Shown: positions 11,784 to 23,030 of the stretch, piece by piece
How positions within the stretch are numbered: the first letter of the stretch is position 1
How the letters are laid out: each line of letters begins with the position of its first letter
NCBI GenBank assembly: GCA_027923505.1
Contig: BROI01000012.1
Coordinates: 372,001-436,000 of the forward strand
Direction of reading: 5' to 3'
Source of the DNA: Mayamaea pseudoterrestris
Taxonomy: Eukaryota; Bacillariophyta; Bacillariophyceae; Sellaphorales; Sellaphoraceae
DNA: 64,000 bases
Notes under the pieces: generated by a model
Databases searched by the model: none
Told to the model about the DNA's origin: nothing
What the model saw: the letters and a program-made list of their open reading frames with translations, nothing else
Translations under genes and position numbers: made by a program

Positions 11784-13460
11784 TCAAGTAACATAAAGCA
11801 TTAATGAGTGACACGTCGGCGACGCCGACGACGTAGATTGACCTTTGCGGCCATGGGCGGGTGGATCCTCAAAGAAGACACCTTCCATTCCATGCTGCGT
11901 CCGCATATGCTGTTGGAGTGAACCTGCAGAGAGATCCTTGCTGCACTCCGGGCAGCTCACGCGTCGGCGTAGCCGATCGCGAAAAGAATCTCCCTCCCCT
12001 GTCATTCGTCTCTTGTACGCGAGATCGGAAATTTGACCACTAATGTAGCCAGGGTAGCAAGTCATCACTTTGGTTTTTGTTGTGTTCGTTTTAAGTCCGA
12101 TGCGCTCAAATAATTCCACCAAGCAGCTAAAAGCCGCCTGTAGAAATTCATGCGAGCGTGATGCTAGGAGGCCATCGTCTGCATAAAACAGCGCCAGGCG
12201 GTCTCGGATGCGAGCTCCAAGACCCTCCAAAACATCGTCATTATTGTCCGAAATCAGCGAAAGCCAATACCGGACAACTGCATCGACCACAATATTGAAA
12301 ATGGTAGGCGAGACAATATCCCCTTGTGTGACGCCACGGCGAGCCGCGAACGGCTCCCCATGAAATCCACCTAGCCTCGCCACCACCTGCTGCCGGTCCC
12401 AAAAGTTACGGAGCAACCGGCACACCTGCGGTCCGACTCCATATCCTTTCAGTATCTCCAATGTTCTGTTGCGATCCAGCGTGTCGTATGCTTTTTGGAG
12501 GTCAATGAAGATCTCGTAAAGCGGCGACTGCTCAATTGCAGCAAGTTGCTGGAGGAGCTTTGCTTCTAGGATAGCGGTAGTTGTGCCACGTTTAGGTCGA
12601 AACCCGTGGAGAGAGTCATGGAAGCTAATTGCCGAGTTGAGCCGAGCATTAATAATGCTTGAGATCACTTTCCAAATAACGTCCAATAGTCCAATCCCCC
12701 GATGGCCTCCGCTGCCCTTTGGGATGAGAACCAAAACGGACCACGTCATTTCTTCAGGGATTTCACCCGTCATAAATGCGTGTTGAACTAGGCCAATTAC
12801 CTTGTCCCAGTTACGCCGGCTTGGGAATTCTTCCCTTTGTGATGCTGCAAGCCACTCCTTGAGGTCCTCTGCACGCAGCCCGGACGGACCTGGCGATTTG
12901 CCAGCTCGAAGGCGTGTGACGGCCGACGCAATTTCCTTCTCGGAAGGCAGATGGTCGCGAACGCGAAATGGTGCAATCATCACAGGAATTGGATCACCTG
13001 GAGGAGGCACCTGCCGATATAAATCAGCAAATTCGCGCGAGACGGTCTGCACATCGAGACGAGAGGGTTTGCTGGGGCGGTCTCCAGCATGGTTATACCA
13101 TGCCTTGATTCGCTCCCATGCCCCCTTAGGATCCTTGGCGGCAAGCCGAGCTTCAATGTCAGCACCAGCTGACCTCACCCAGGCTTTACGGTCGGCTTTA
13201 ATGCCAGCGCATATTTGCCGTGCCAGTCTCCTAGCTTCTGTCTGATCGCAGTTTGGTTGACGTCGGAGCGAGGCTCGCGTGTCAATTAACTGCCAGGTAG
13301 CATCAGAAATCCATGATGTCCGCACCCGAGTCTCCCGAGTAATGACCATCTTTTCCTTCACCAGCTCCCCAAACCAGACATCCGCCTTCGGCTGCGGCCA
13401 GTGGAAATTGCTTTCTACCTTGTAGGTAGTGTCGATGGCTCCGTTGCGGAGCCGACAGCA
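11784..13460 (-). pseudogene. LINE reverse transcriptase with C-terminal CCHH finger
   Basis: The open frame spans 13,559-11,784, but its first 35-40 codons lie antisense-shifted over the endonuclease end and are not protein-like; similarity starts near 13,440. RT motifs in order: L-I-P-K-G-S-G-G at about 12,710; G-F-R-P-K-R-G at about 12,590; F-I-D-L-Q-K-A-Y-D at about 12,500; G-V-T-Q-G-D-I-V-S-P at about 12,330; and the catalytic Y-A-D-D at about 12,175. After the thumb comes a finger, C-P-E-C-x10-H-x4-H, at about 11,905-11,958, which may help nucleic-acid binding. The RT domain is complete and internally open, although the element lacks a usable upstream domain. Confidence 0.85.
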
Positions 13461-14045
13461 TCTGAGCCCACACCATGAAATGGTCCAAGCTGAAGCATCT
13501 TGGATCCTTGATCTGCACGTTCGTAAACATGCGACGGTCATGGCCCAAAATATAATCACAACGGGAGTCTATACGAAACCCATTGGGTATCATGCTCCAA
13601 GTCTTGCCATGTCGAAAAGACGGGCGCGACTTGAAATGCGGCAGCATATCCTCGAGTCCATTGGCACTGACTGTACCCACGATGTCAGCACCGCGGGCGT
13701 CCCTCGGGGACGCAAGGGCAACATTTAAGTCGCCCAGCACAATTGGGTTTCCACTGGGAAACCGGTCCAATGCAGCTTGAAGATATTCAATAGTTGTGAC
13801 ATCATCGGGCGGAAGATAAACACCGACGAGGGGAATTCGTCGTCGACCTGTTACCAGTTCACAGCTGATAACATTAGGACCGTGTTTAAGAACCGATTCG
13901 ACTTGCCAATAATCCGAATCTCGAAAGACCAAAGCGACGCCCCCTTGATGAGGTGAACGTGCCTCAGTGGCGTACACATGGTACCCTGACGAGAACCGCG
14001 TGTGTATGCCACCAGTGAGCTTGGCCTCCGTAAGGATACGCTGCC
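13303..14045 (-). pseudogene. LINE APE-type endonuclease, N-terminally truncated
   Basis: Minus-strand reading gives I-L-T-E-A-K-L-T-G-G at about 14,045 (the E matches the metal-binding glutamate). It is followed by H-Q-G-G-V-A-L at about 13,945, G-V-Y-L-P-P-D at about 13,822, V-L-G-D-L-N-V at about 13,740 (the G-D-x-N motif), S-R-C-D-Y-I-L-G at about 13,570 and S-L-D-H-F near 13,480 (the S-D-H-type end motif). These are the ordered motifs of the exonuclease/endonuclease/phosphatase fold that nicks target DNA for LINE insertion. After S-L-D-H-F the frame loses similarity and the RT continues in another frame. About 40 N-terminal residues of a usual APE domain are absent. Confidence 0.8.
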
Positions 14046-14463
14046 ATCAGCGTCTCGCGATTCCATACGCGGAAGCGACTGTCGTCCTTGAGCTCCTTAT
14101 ACGCGTTCATATCAACTTTGATTCGGCTCTCGAAGGAACAACTCGTGCTTGTCGCCAATGGAGTCGCCACGCTATTGCTTGTTTTGCTAATCAGCTTGTC
14201 GATCGTCAGAGTCGCCCAGTCGGCTGCTTTATCCTTGCCGACCGCCCACTTCTTGATGCGAAGAACCATGTTCTCCTCTGGCGGCGAGAATAAGAGACCC
14301 TTGATATCTGCATCAGTAACGAGCATGAGGGACTCTCGATCATTGACACCGATCAACTGGAGAGTCGTGACGATGCTATGAACGTCATACGTTGCATCAT
14401 TGGCCAGATTCATCATTGCCGACAAGCCCATCTTGAGGAAGTTGCTCCGTGTACTTGGAGTCA
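14040..14463 (-). mobile_element. possible gag fragment of an LTR-type element next to the LINE
   Basis: A minus-strand frame starting at an ATG in good context (AAAGATG) encodes about 140 residues. It includes a short domain ending D-A-D-I-K-G-L and the segment L-K-D-D-S-R-F-R-V-W-N-R. This pattern reminds me of the gag N-terminus of Ty1/copia-like elements from algae (a D-D-I-K-like helical segment, then a tryptophan-rich W-x-W/H-R motif). The resemblance is from memory and weak. The fragment stops being recognisable where the LINE endonuclease begins. Alternatively it is the first domain of the LINE itself. It is treated as a broken fossil. Confidence 0.35.
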
Positions 14464-14991
14464 TCTTTGCAGTTTATGGAACGCTTGCAAGTCGATCCGA
14501 TCGCAGACCCCTTTACTTGAAGGTGCTTCTGCTTTATGCTGCCTCGAGAGTTGCTGCTCTCGTCGACTGCGAAGAAGTTTTGAGGGAAGGAAGGTGATGC
14601 CTTGCGTCCAAAGCTTCACTTTGCAGGATAAAACCAAGACTGTTGATCTGTCACACGGCCTCTTTGCAAGATGCTCGACAGTGGTCTTCAATCCTCTGTA
14701 CAATCCTTAAGCAGACCAGAGATGTGCACTTCTCCTTTATTGCTCTCGTATTGCAAGAGGCACGATCTACAACATCAGTAAAACAACGTGATACTATAGA
14801 AAGTGAGTTACCCGCTACAGTCATCTAATCCTGTAGCGTCCGCTAAATTTGTATGTAACTGTCCATGTGCTCCCGTTGAATAGATCCAACAGGCGATCGT
14901 CCTTAATTAACAGGCGATTCACACACGCGCCAGGTATTGATGTATAGCTCATGTCGCATGCGACAAGAGCATTCGAGTATTCAATCATGTT
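14464..14991. other. gene-free spacer before the satellite
   Basis: I see no gene, no recognisable element and no tandem repeat here. The last bases before 15,018 (GGGCATGGGGCGT and onward) are already the tail of a B' satellite unit. Confidence 0.6.
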
Positions 14992-14995
14992 ATCA

Positions 14996-17093
14996 GCTGA
15001 CAAGGGCATGGGGCGTCTGACAGGTCAATGACAACTTGTCACCAGTCTCAGCAAGCAGATGCCGTGACATTCAAAACGCCCCTTCAGCAAGCCCTGTAGG
15101 TGCTCAAAATACACCAGAATGGTGCTAACATCATTATTCAGGCTGCGCTACACGATGGTAGTGTTGGCTGGTGTCTCAGGGGATGGCAATGTATTTGGTG
15201 ACAACTTGTCACCAGTCTCAGCCCGCAGATGCCGTGACATTCACACGCCCCCTACAACAAGCCCTGTAGGTGCCCAAAAGGCACCATAATGGTGCCAACA
15301 TCATTATTCAGGCTGCGCTGCAAGATGGTAGGCTTGGATGGTGTCTCAGGGGATGGCAATGTATTTGGTGACAACTTGTCACCAGTCTCAGCCCGCAGAA
15401 GCCGTGACATTCAAACACCCCTACAGCAAGCCCTGTAGGTGCCTAAAATACACCAGAATGGTGTCAATATCATTGTTCAGGCTGCGCTACAAGATGGTAG
15501 GCTTGGCTGGTGTCTCAGGGGATGGCAATGTATTCAGTGACAACTTGTCACCAGTCTCAGCCCGCAGATGCCGTGACATTCAAACGCCCCTACATCAAGC
15601 CCTGTAGGTGCCCAAAATACACCAGAGTGGTGCCAACATCATTGTTCAGGCTGCGCTACAAGATGGTAGGCTTGGCTGGTGTCTCAGGGGATGGCAATGT
15701 ATTTGGTGACAACTTGTCACCAGTCTCAGCCCACAGATGCCATGTCATTCAAACGCCCCTACAGCAAGCCCTGTAGGTGCCCAAAATACACCCGAATGGT
15801 GCCCACATCAGTATTCAGGCGGCGCTACAAGATGGTAGTCTTGGCTGGTGTCTCAGGGGATGACAATGTATTTGGTGTCAACTTGTCACCAGTCTCATTC
15901 TGCAGATGCCGTGACATTCAAACACCCCTACAGCAAGCCCTGTAGGTGCCCAAAATACACCAGAATGGTGTCAACATCATTATTCAGGCGGCACTACAAG
16001 ATGGTAGTGTTGGCTGGTGTCTCAGGGGATGGCAATGTATTTGGTGACAACTTGTCACCAGTCTCAGCCCGCAGATGCCGTGACATTCAAATGCCCCTAC
16101 AGCAAGCCCTGTAGGTGCCCAAAATACACCAGATTGGTGTCAACATCCTTTTTCAGGCTGCGCTACAAGATGGTAGGCTTGGCTGGTGTCTCAGGGGATG
16201 ACAATGTATTTGGTGACAACTTATCACCAGTCTCAGCCGGCAAATGCCATGACATTCAAACGCCCCTACAGCAAGCCCTGTAGGTGCCCAAAATACACCA
16301 GAATGGTGCCAACATCATTATTCAGGCTGCGCTACAAGATGGTAGTCTTGGCTGGTGTCTCAGGGGATGGCAATGTATTTGGTGACAACTTGTCACCAGT
16401 CTCAGCCCGCAGATGCCATGACATTCAAACACCCCTACAGCACGCCCTGTAGGTGCCCAAAATACTCCAGAATGGTGCCAACATCATTATTCAGGCTGCG
16501 CTACAAGATGGTAGGCTTGGCTGGTGTCTCAGGGGATGGCAATGTATTTGATGACAACTTGTCACCAGTCTCAGCCCGCAGATGCCATCACATTCAAATG
16601 CCCCTACCCCCTACAGCAAGCCCTGTAGGTGCCCAAAATACACCAGAATGGTGCCAACATCATTATTCAGGCTGCGCTACAAGATGGTAGTCTTGGCTGG
16701 TGTCTCAGGGGATGGCAATGTATTTGGTGACAACTTGTCACCAGTCTCAGCCCGCAGATGCCATGACATTCAAACACCCCTACAGCAAGCCCTGTAGGTG
16801 CCCAAAATACACCAGAATGGTGCCAACATCATTATTCAGGCTGCGCTACAAGATGGTAGGCTTGGCTGGTGTCTCAGGGGATGGCAATGTATTTGATGAC
16901 AACTTGTCACCAGTCTCAGCCCGCAGATGCCATCACATTCAAATGCCCCTACCCCCTACAGCAAGCCCTGTAGGTGCCCAAAATACTCCAGAATGGTGCC
17001 AACATCCTTATTCAGTCTGCGCTACAAGATGGTATGCTTGGCTGGTGTCTCAGGGGATGGCAATGTATTTGGTGACAACTTGTCACCAGTCTC
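14996..17093. repeat. satellite A, block 1 (169-bp unit, about 12 copies)
   Basis: A tandem array of 169-bp units, visible from the constant spacing of GGTGACAACTTGTCACC, CAGTCTCAGCCCGCAG and GGCTTGGCTGGTGTCTCAGG. The first bases (14,996-15,023) are a leftover end of a B' unit. Two adjacent units (about 16,469-16,813) carry a 7-bp insertion and share private variants with the next pair (about 16,814-17,093), giving a local 345-bp dimer. Each unit contains three dyads: the 17-bp GGTGACAACTTGTCACC (e.g. 15,367-15,383), CCTACAGCAAGCCCTGTAGG (15,420-15,439) and CACCAGAATGGTG (15,451-15,463). The 169-bp period is not a multiple of three, so the short open frames in every unit cannot form a repeat protein. 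Confidence 0.95.
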
Positions 17094-18323
17094 ATAATTT
17101 AGGGTGTTGGCCACCCCCAGCCTGCAGACCATTCCATGCTGTAGGCCTCCAGGCAGTCCGTTTTGCACCATGTCAGACCATCCTCATGTCAATGGCACAC
17201 CCTGGACATGTTTTGCCTGACTCATTGGTTTGTTGGGTGATCAGGGCACGGGGCATTATGATTCCATAATTTGGGGTGTTGGCCACCCCCATCCTGCAGA
17301 CCATTCCGTGGTGTAGGCTTCCAGGCAGTCCATTTTGCACCATTTCAGACCATCCTCATGTCAATGTTACACCCTGGACATGTTTTGCCTGACTCATTGG
17401 GTTGTTGGGTGATCAGGGCACGGGGCATTGTATTGGTATGATTCCATAATATGGGGTGTTGGCCACCCCCAGCCTGCAGACCATTCCATGGTGTAGGCTT
17501 CCAGGCAGTCCGTTTTGCACCATTTTAGACCATCCTCATGTCCATGGCACACCCTGGACATGTTTTACCTGACTCATTGGGTTGTTGGGTGGCCAGGGCA
17601 CGGGGCATTGTAGTGGTATGATTCCATAATTCGGGGTGTTGGCCACACCCATCCTGCAGACCATTCCAGGGTGTAGGCCTCCAGGCAGTCCGTTTTGCAC
17701 CACTTCAGACAATCCTCATGTCAATGGCACACCCTAGACAAGTTTTGCTTGACTCATTGGGTTGTTGGGTGATCAGGGCATGGGGCATTGTAGTGGTATG
17801 ATTTCATAATTCGGGGTGTTGGCCACACCCATCTTGCAGACCATTCCAGGGTGTAGGCCTCCAGGCAGTCCATTATGCACCATGTCAGACCATCCTCATG
17901 TCAATGGCACACCCTGGACATGTTTTGCCTGACTCATTGGGTTGTTGGGTGATCAGGGCACGGGGCATTGTAGTGGTATGATTCCATAATTTGTGGTGTT
18001 GGCCACTCCCAGCCTGCAGACCATTCCATAGTGTAGGCCTCCCGGCAGTCCGTTTCGCACCATGTCAGACCATCCTCATGTCAATGGCACACCCTGGACA
18101 TGTTTTGCCTGACTCATTGGGTTGTTGGGTGACCAGGGCACGGGGCATTGTAGTGGTATGATTCCATAATTTAAGTTGTTGGCCACACCTATCTTGGAGA
18201 CCATTCCGTGGTGTAGACCTCCCCGCAGTTCGTTTTGCACCATGTTAGATCATTTACATGTAAATGACACACCCTGGACATGTTTTGCCTGACTTATTGG
18301 GTATTTGGGTGGCCAGGGCATGG
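17094..18323. repeat. satellite B, block 1 (180-bp unit, about 7 copies)
   Basis: A tandem 180-bp unit recognised by CATAATTTGGGGTGTTGGCC, CTGCAGACCATTCCATGGTG, CAGGCAGTCCGTTTTGCACC and GACATGTTTTGCCTGACTCA. It follows block A1 directly: A sequence stops after CACCAGTCTC and B starts at ATAATTT. Each unit carries a long-loop dyad, ATGGTG...CACCAT (e.g. 17,488-17,493 with 17,518-17,523). Confidence 0.95.
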
Positions 18324-19064
18324 GGCATTTGACAGGTCAGAATCTACAACTTGTGGTGTTGGCCATAACCACAGTGGAGGCCATACCCATGGTGTCAGCC
18401 TCCAGGCAGTCCTTTTTGCACCATTTGTGACTCTGCACCTGCCAATGGCATACTTTGACATGTTTTGCCTGACTCATAGGGTATTTGGGTGGTTAGGGCA
18501 TGAAGTGTTTGACAGGTCAGAATCTACATTTTGTGGTGTTGGCCATACCCACAGTGGAGGCCGTACCCATGGTGTATGCCTCCAGGCAGTCCTTTTTGCA
18601 CCATTTGAGACTCTGCACCTGTCAATGGCATACCCTGTACATGTTTTGCCTGATTCATTCGGTATTTGGGTGGCCAGGGCATGGGGCGTTTGACAGGTCA
18701 GAATCTACAACTTGTGGTGTTGGCCATACCCACAGTGGAGGCCGTACCCATGGTGTCAGCCTCCAGGCAGTCCTTTTTGCACCATTTGAGACTCTGCACC
18801 TGTCAATGGCATACCCTGGACATGTTTTGCCTGACTCATTCGGTATTTGGGTGGCCAGGGCATGGGGCGTTTGACAGGTCAGAATCTACAACTTGTGGTG
18901 TTGGCCATACCCACAGTGGGGGCCGTACCCATGGTGACAGCCTCCAGGCAGTCCTTTTTGCACCATTTGTGACTCTGCACCTGTCCAAGGCATACCCTGG
19001 ACATGTTTTGCTTGACTCATTGGGTGTTTGGGTGGCCAGGGCATGGGGCATTTGACATGTCAAT
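18324..19064. repeat. satellite B', block 1 (180-181-bp variant of B, about 4 copies)
   Basis: The same core as B (CCTCCAGGCAGTCC, GACATGTTTTGCCTGACTCA), but the joining segment reads TTTGACAGGTCAGAATCTAC instead of TGTAGTGGTATGATTCC, and CACAGTGGAGGCC replaces CATCCTGCAGACC. It ends at GGGGCATTTGACATGTCAAT and switches to A at AACTTGTCACCAG. Confidence 0.95.
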
Positions 19065-19149
19065 TGCAACTTGTCACCAGTCTCAGCCAGCAGATGTCGT
19101 GACATTCAAATGCCCCTACAGCAAGCCCTGTAGGTGCCCAAAATACACC
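19065..19149. repeat. satellite A fragment
   Basis: Half of one A unit lying between two B' segments. Confidence 0.9.
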
Positions 19150-19285
19150 CCATGGTGTCAGCCTTTAGTCATTCCTTTTTGCATCATTTGAGACTCTGCA
19201 CCTATCCATGGCATACCCTGGAATGTTTTGCCTGACTCATTGGTTATTTGGGTGGCCAGAGCATGGGGCGTTTGACAGGTCAATG
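19150..19285. repeat. satellite B' fragment inside A
   Basis: A partial B' unit (CATGGTGTCAGCC to GGGGCGTTTGACAGGTCAAT) between an A fragment and block A2. It ends with the same B'-to-A junction as at 15,018 and 24,800. Confidence 0.9.
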
Positions 19286-20957
19286 ACAACTTGTCACCAG
19301 TCTCAGCCCGCAGCAGATGCTGCCATGACATTCAAATGTCCTTATCCAGGCTACGCTACAAGATGGTAGGCTTGGCTGGTGTCTCAGGGGATGGCAATGT
19401 ATTTGGTGACAACTTGTCACGAGTCTCAGCCCGCAGATGCCGTGACATTCAAATGCCCCTACAGCATGCCCTGTAGGTCTCCAAAAGACACCAGATTGGT
19501 GTCAACTTCATTATTCAGGCTACGCTACAAGATGGTAGGATTGGCTGGTGTCTCAGGGGATGGCAATGTATTTGGTGACCATTTGTCACCAGTCTCAGCC
19601 CGCAGAAGCCGTGACATTCAAACACCCCTACAGCAAGCCCTGTAGGGGCCTAAAATACACCAGAATGGTGTCAATATCATTGTTCAGGCTGCGCTACAAG
19701 ATGGTAGGCTTGACTGGTGTCTCAGGGGATGGCAATGTGTTTGGTGACAACTTGTCACCAGTCTCAGCCCACAGATGCCATGACATTCAAATGCCTCTAC
19801 AGCAAGCCCTGTAGGTGCCCAAAATACTCCAGAATGGTGCCAACATCATCTTTCACGCTGCGGTACAAGATGGTAGGCTTGGTTGGTGTCTCAGGGGATG
19901 GCAATGTATTTGGTGACAACTTGTCACCAGTCCCAGCCCGCAGATGCCGTGACATTCAAACACCCCTACAGCAAGCCCTGTAGGTGCTCAAAAATGCACC
20001 AGATTGGTGTCAACTTCATTCATCAGGCTGCGCTACAAGATGGAAGGCTTGGCTGGTGTCTCAGGGGATGGCAATGTATTTGGTGACAACTTGTCACCAG
20101 TCTCAGCCCGCAGATGCTGTGACATTCAAACGTCCCTACAGCAAGCCCTGTAGGTGCCCAAAATACACCAGAATGGTGCCAACATCATTGATCAGGCTGC
20201 GCTACAAGATGGTAGTCTTGGCTGGTGTCTCAGAGGATGGCAATGTATTTGGTGACAACTTGTCACCAGTCTCAGCCCGCAGATGCCTTGACATTCAAAT
20301 GCCCCTACAGCAAGCCCTGTAGGTGCCCAAAATACACCAGAATGGTGCCAACATCCTTCTTCAGGCTGAGCTCCAAGATGGTAGGCTTGGCTGGTGTCTC
20401 AGGGGATGGCAATGTATTTGGTGACAACTTGTCACCAGTCTCAGCCAGCAGATGCCATGACATTCAAACACCCATACAGAGAGCCCTGTAGGTGCCCAAA
20501 ATACTCCAGAATGGTGCCAACATCATTACTCAGGCTGCGCTACAAGATGGTAGGCTTGGCTGGTGTCTCAGGGGATGGCAATGTATTTGGTGACAGCTTG
20601 TCACCAGTCTCAGCCCGCAGATGCCATGACATTCAAACGCCCCTACAGCAAGATCTGTAGGTGCCCAAAATACACCAGAATGGTGCCAACATCATTCTTC
20701 AGGCTACGCTACAAGACGGTAGGCTTGGCTGGTGTCTCAGGGGATGGCAATGTATTTGGTGACAACTTGTCACCAGTCTCAGCCCGCAGATGCTGTGACA
20801 TTCAAACACCCATACAGCAAGCCCTGTAGGTGCCCAAAATACTCCAGAATGGTGCCAACATCATTACTCAGGCTGCGCTACAAGATGGTAGGCTTGGCTG
20901 GTGTCTCAGGGGATGGCAATGTATTTGGTGACAACTTGTCACCAGTCACAGCCCGCT
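19286..20957. repeat. satellite A, block 2a (about 10 copies)
   Basis: 169-bp A units. The first unit is shortened by a deletion near 19,318-19,345. Units around 20,480 and 20,818 share private variants (CCATACAG, ATTACTCAGG) at 338-bp spacing, indicating dimer amplification. The array is cut at 20,957 by foreign sequence. Confidence 0.95.
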
Positions 20958-21345
20958 GACAAGTCGCAGAGCGGCGAAGTCAAGATCCCGAACCCTAAAT
21001 AGCTTGTGTAAAGTCCGCAGCGCATCGTATGTGACATGTGAATGAAGAAAGTGCACAACCGAAATGTGGATGCATTGTATGAATGGAACAACTGATTACG
21101 ACTGATGGAATGTAATTGAAAGAAACGGATTGATCAGATGATCTTCCGAGTGGTCGATGGTAGTGATGTAGCGATAAGCTCACAATAAAGAACTACTGTT
21201 TTGCAATGAGAGTGCAGTCGTATTTGTGTAGTGACAAGCAAGACTATTCATTGAGGCATCTCCATCAAGAGCTATACAGACCATGGCCAAGGACCCTGTA
21301 TCGGAGCTTTTTGGTGGTAAGATGTTGACTGCGAAATCTTCAACG
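20958..21345. other. non-satellite insertion of about 390 bp inside satellite A
   Basis: A unique sequence interrupts A: A stops after CAGCCCGC at 20,957 and resumes at about 21,353 with CCCACAGATGCC, close to the same phase. This is the pattern of an insertion rather than array breakage. The insert begins TGACAAGTCG and contains AATAAA at about 21,184, but I see no terminal inverted repeats, no coding frame and no clear target-site duplication. It might be a short non-autonomous element or a solo terminal repeat; I cannot decide. Confidence 0.7.
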
Positions 21346-23030
21346 GTGATACCCACAGATGCCGTGTTATTCAAACGCCCCTACAGCAAGCCCTGTAGGT
21401 GCCCAAAATACACCAGAATGTTGCCAACATCGTTATTCAGGCAGCGCTACAAGATGATAGGCTTGGCTGGTGTCTCAGGGGATGGCAATGTATGTGGTGA
21501 CAACTTGTCACCAGGCTCAGCCCGCAGATGCCGTGACATTCAAATACCCCTACAGCAAGCCCTGTAGGTGCCCAAAATACTCCAGAATGATGACAACATT
21601 ATTATTCAGGCTGCGCTACATGATGGTAGGCTTGGCTGGTGTCTTAGGGGATGGCAATGTATTTGGTGACAACTTGTCACCAGTCTCAGCTCGCAGATGC
21701 CGTGTAATTCAAATGCCCTACGTCTGTAGGTGCCCAAAATACACCAGAATGGTGCCAACATCATTTATCAGGCTGCGCTACAAGATGGTAGGCTTGGTTG
21801 GTGTCTCAGGGGATGGCAATGTATTTGGTGACGACTTGTCACCAGTCTCAGCCCGCAGATGCCGTAACATTCAAATGCCCCTACAGCCCTGTAGGTGCCC
21901 AAAATACAACAGAATGGTGTCAACATCATTATTCAGGCTGCGCTACAAGATGGTAGGCTTGGCTGGTGTCTCAGGGGATGGCAATGTATTTGGTGACAAC
22001 TTGTCACCAGTCTCAGCCCGCAGATGCCATGACATTCAAACGCCCCTACAGCAAGCCCTGTAGGTGCCCAAAATACTCCAGAATGATGACAACATTATTA
22101 TTCAGGCTGCGCTACATGATGGTAGGCTTGGCTGGTGTCTTAGGGGATGGCAATGTATTTGGTGACAACTTGTCACCAGTCTCAGCTCGCAGATGCCGTG
22201 TAATTCAAATGCCCCTACAGCAAGTTCTGTAGGTGCCCAAAATACACCAGAATGGTGCCAACATCATTTATCAGGCTGCGCTACAAGATGGTAGGCTTGG
22301 TTGGTGTCTCAGGGGATGGCAATGTATTTGGTGACAACTTGTCACCAGTCTCAGCCCGCAGATGCCGTAACATTCAAACGCCCCTACAGCAAGCCCTGTA
22401 GGTGCCCAAAATACTCCAGAATGATGCCAACATCATTATTCAGGCTGCGCTACAAGATGGTAGGCTTGGATGGCGTCTCAGGGGATGGCAATGCATTTGG
22501 TGACATCTTGTCACAAGTCTCAGCCCGCAGATGCCGTGACATTCAAACACACCTACAGCAGGCCCTGTAGGTGCCCAAAATACACCAGTATGGTTCCAAC
22601 ATCGGTTTTGAGGCTGCGCTACAAGATGGTAGGCTTGGCTGGTGTCTTAGGGGATGGCAATGTATTTGGTGACAACTTGTCACCAGTCTCAGCCCGCAGA
22701 TGCCGTGACATTCAAAAACCCCTACAGCAAGCCCTGTAGGTGCCCAAAATACAACAGAATAGTGCCAACATCATTATTCAGGCTGAGCTACAAGATGGTA
22801 GGCTTGGCGGGTGTCTCAGGGGATGGCAATGTATTTGGTGACAACTTGTCACCAGTCTCAGCCCGCAGATGCCGTGACATTCAAACGCCCCTACAGCAAG
22901 CCCTGTAGGTGCCCAAAATACACCAGAATGGTACCAACATCCTTATTCATGCTGCGCTACAAAATGATTGGCTTGACTGGTGTCTCAGGGGATGGCAATG
23001 TATTTGGTGACAACTTGTCACCAGTCTTAT
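21346..23030. repeat. satellite A, block 2b (about 10 copies)
   Basis: 169-bp A units after the insertion. A segment at about 21,571-22,066 is repeated as a three-unit higher-order repeat of about 496 bp, shown by shared private variants (AATGATGACAACATTATTA, GTCTTAGGGG, CAGCTCGCAG, GTGTAATTC). Two units have deletions inside the loop of the second dyad (21,717-21,735 and 21,880-21,895). Confidence 0.95.

Larger units (their letters stand above)
11784..14045 (-). mobile_element. LINE (non-LTR retrotransposon), 5'-truncated and frame-broken
   Basis: An APE-type endonuclease (about 14,045-13,440) is followed by a reverse transcriptase (about 13,440-11,784) in the order used by APE-bearing LINEs. 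Endonuclease and RT lie in different frames, so at least one frameshift separates them near 13,440. The N-terminal part of the endonuclease is missing: the recognisable domain begins with the segment carrying the catalytic glutamate. No poly(A) tail or target-site duplication was found at the 3' end near 11,784. The element is therefore a dead copy. Confidence 0.85.

Noticed and set aside
14820-15009. 62-codon minus-strand frame before the satellite
   Set aside because: Short, no domain, and its end lies in satellite sequence.
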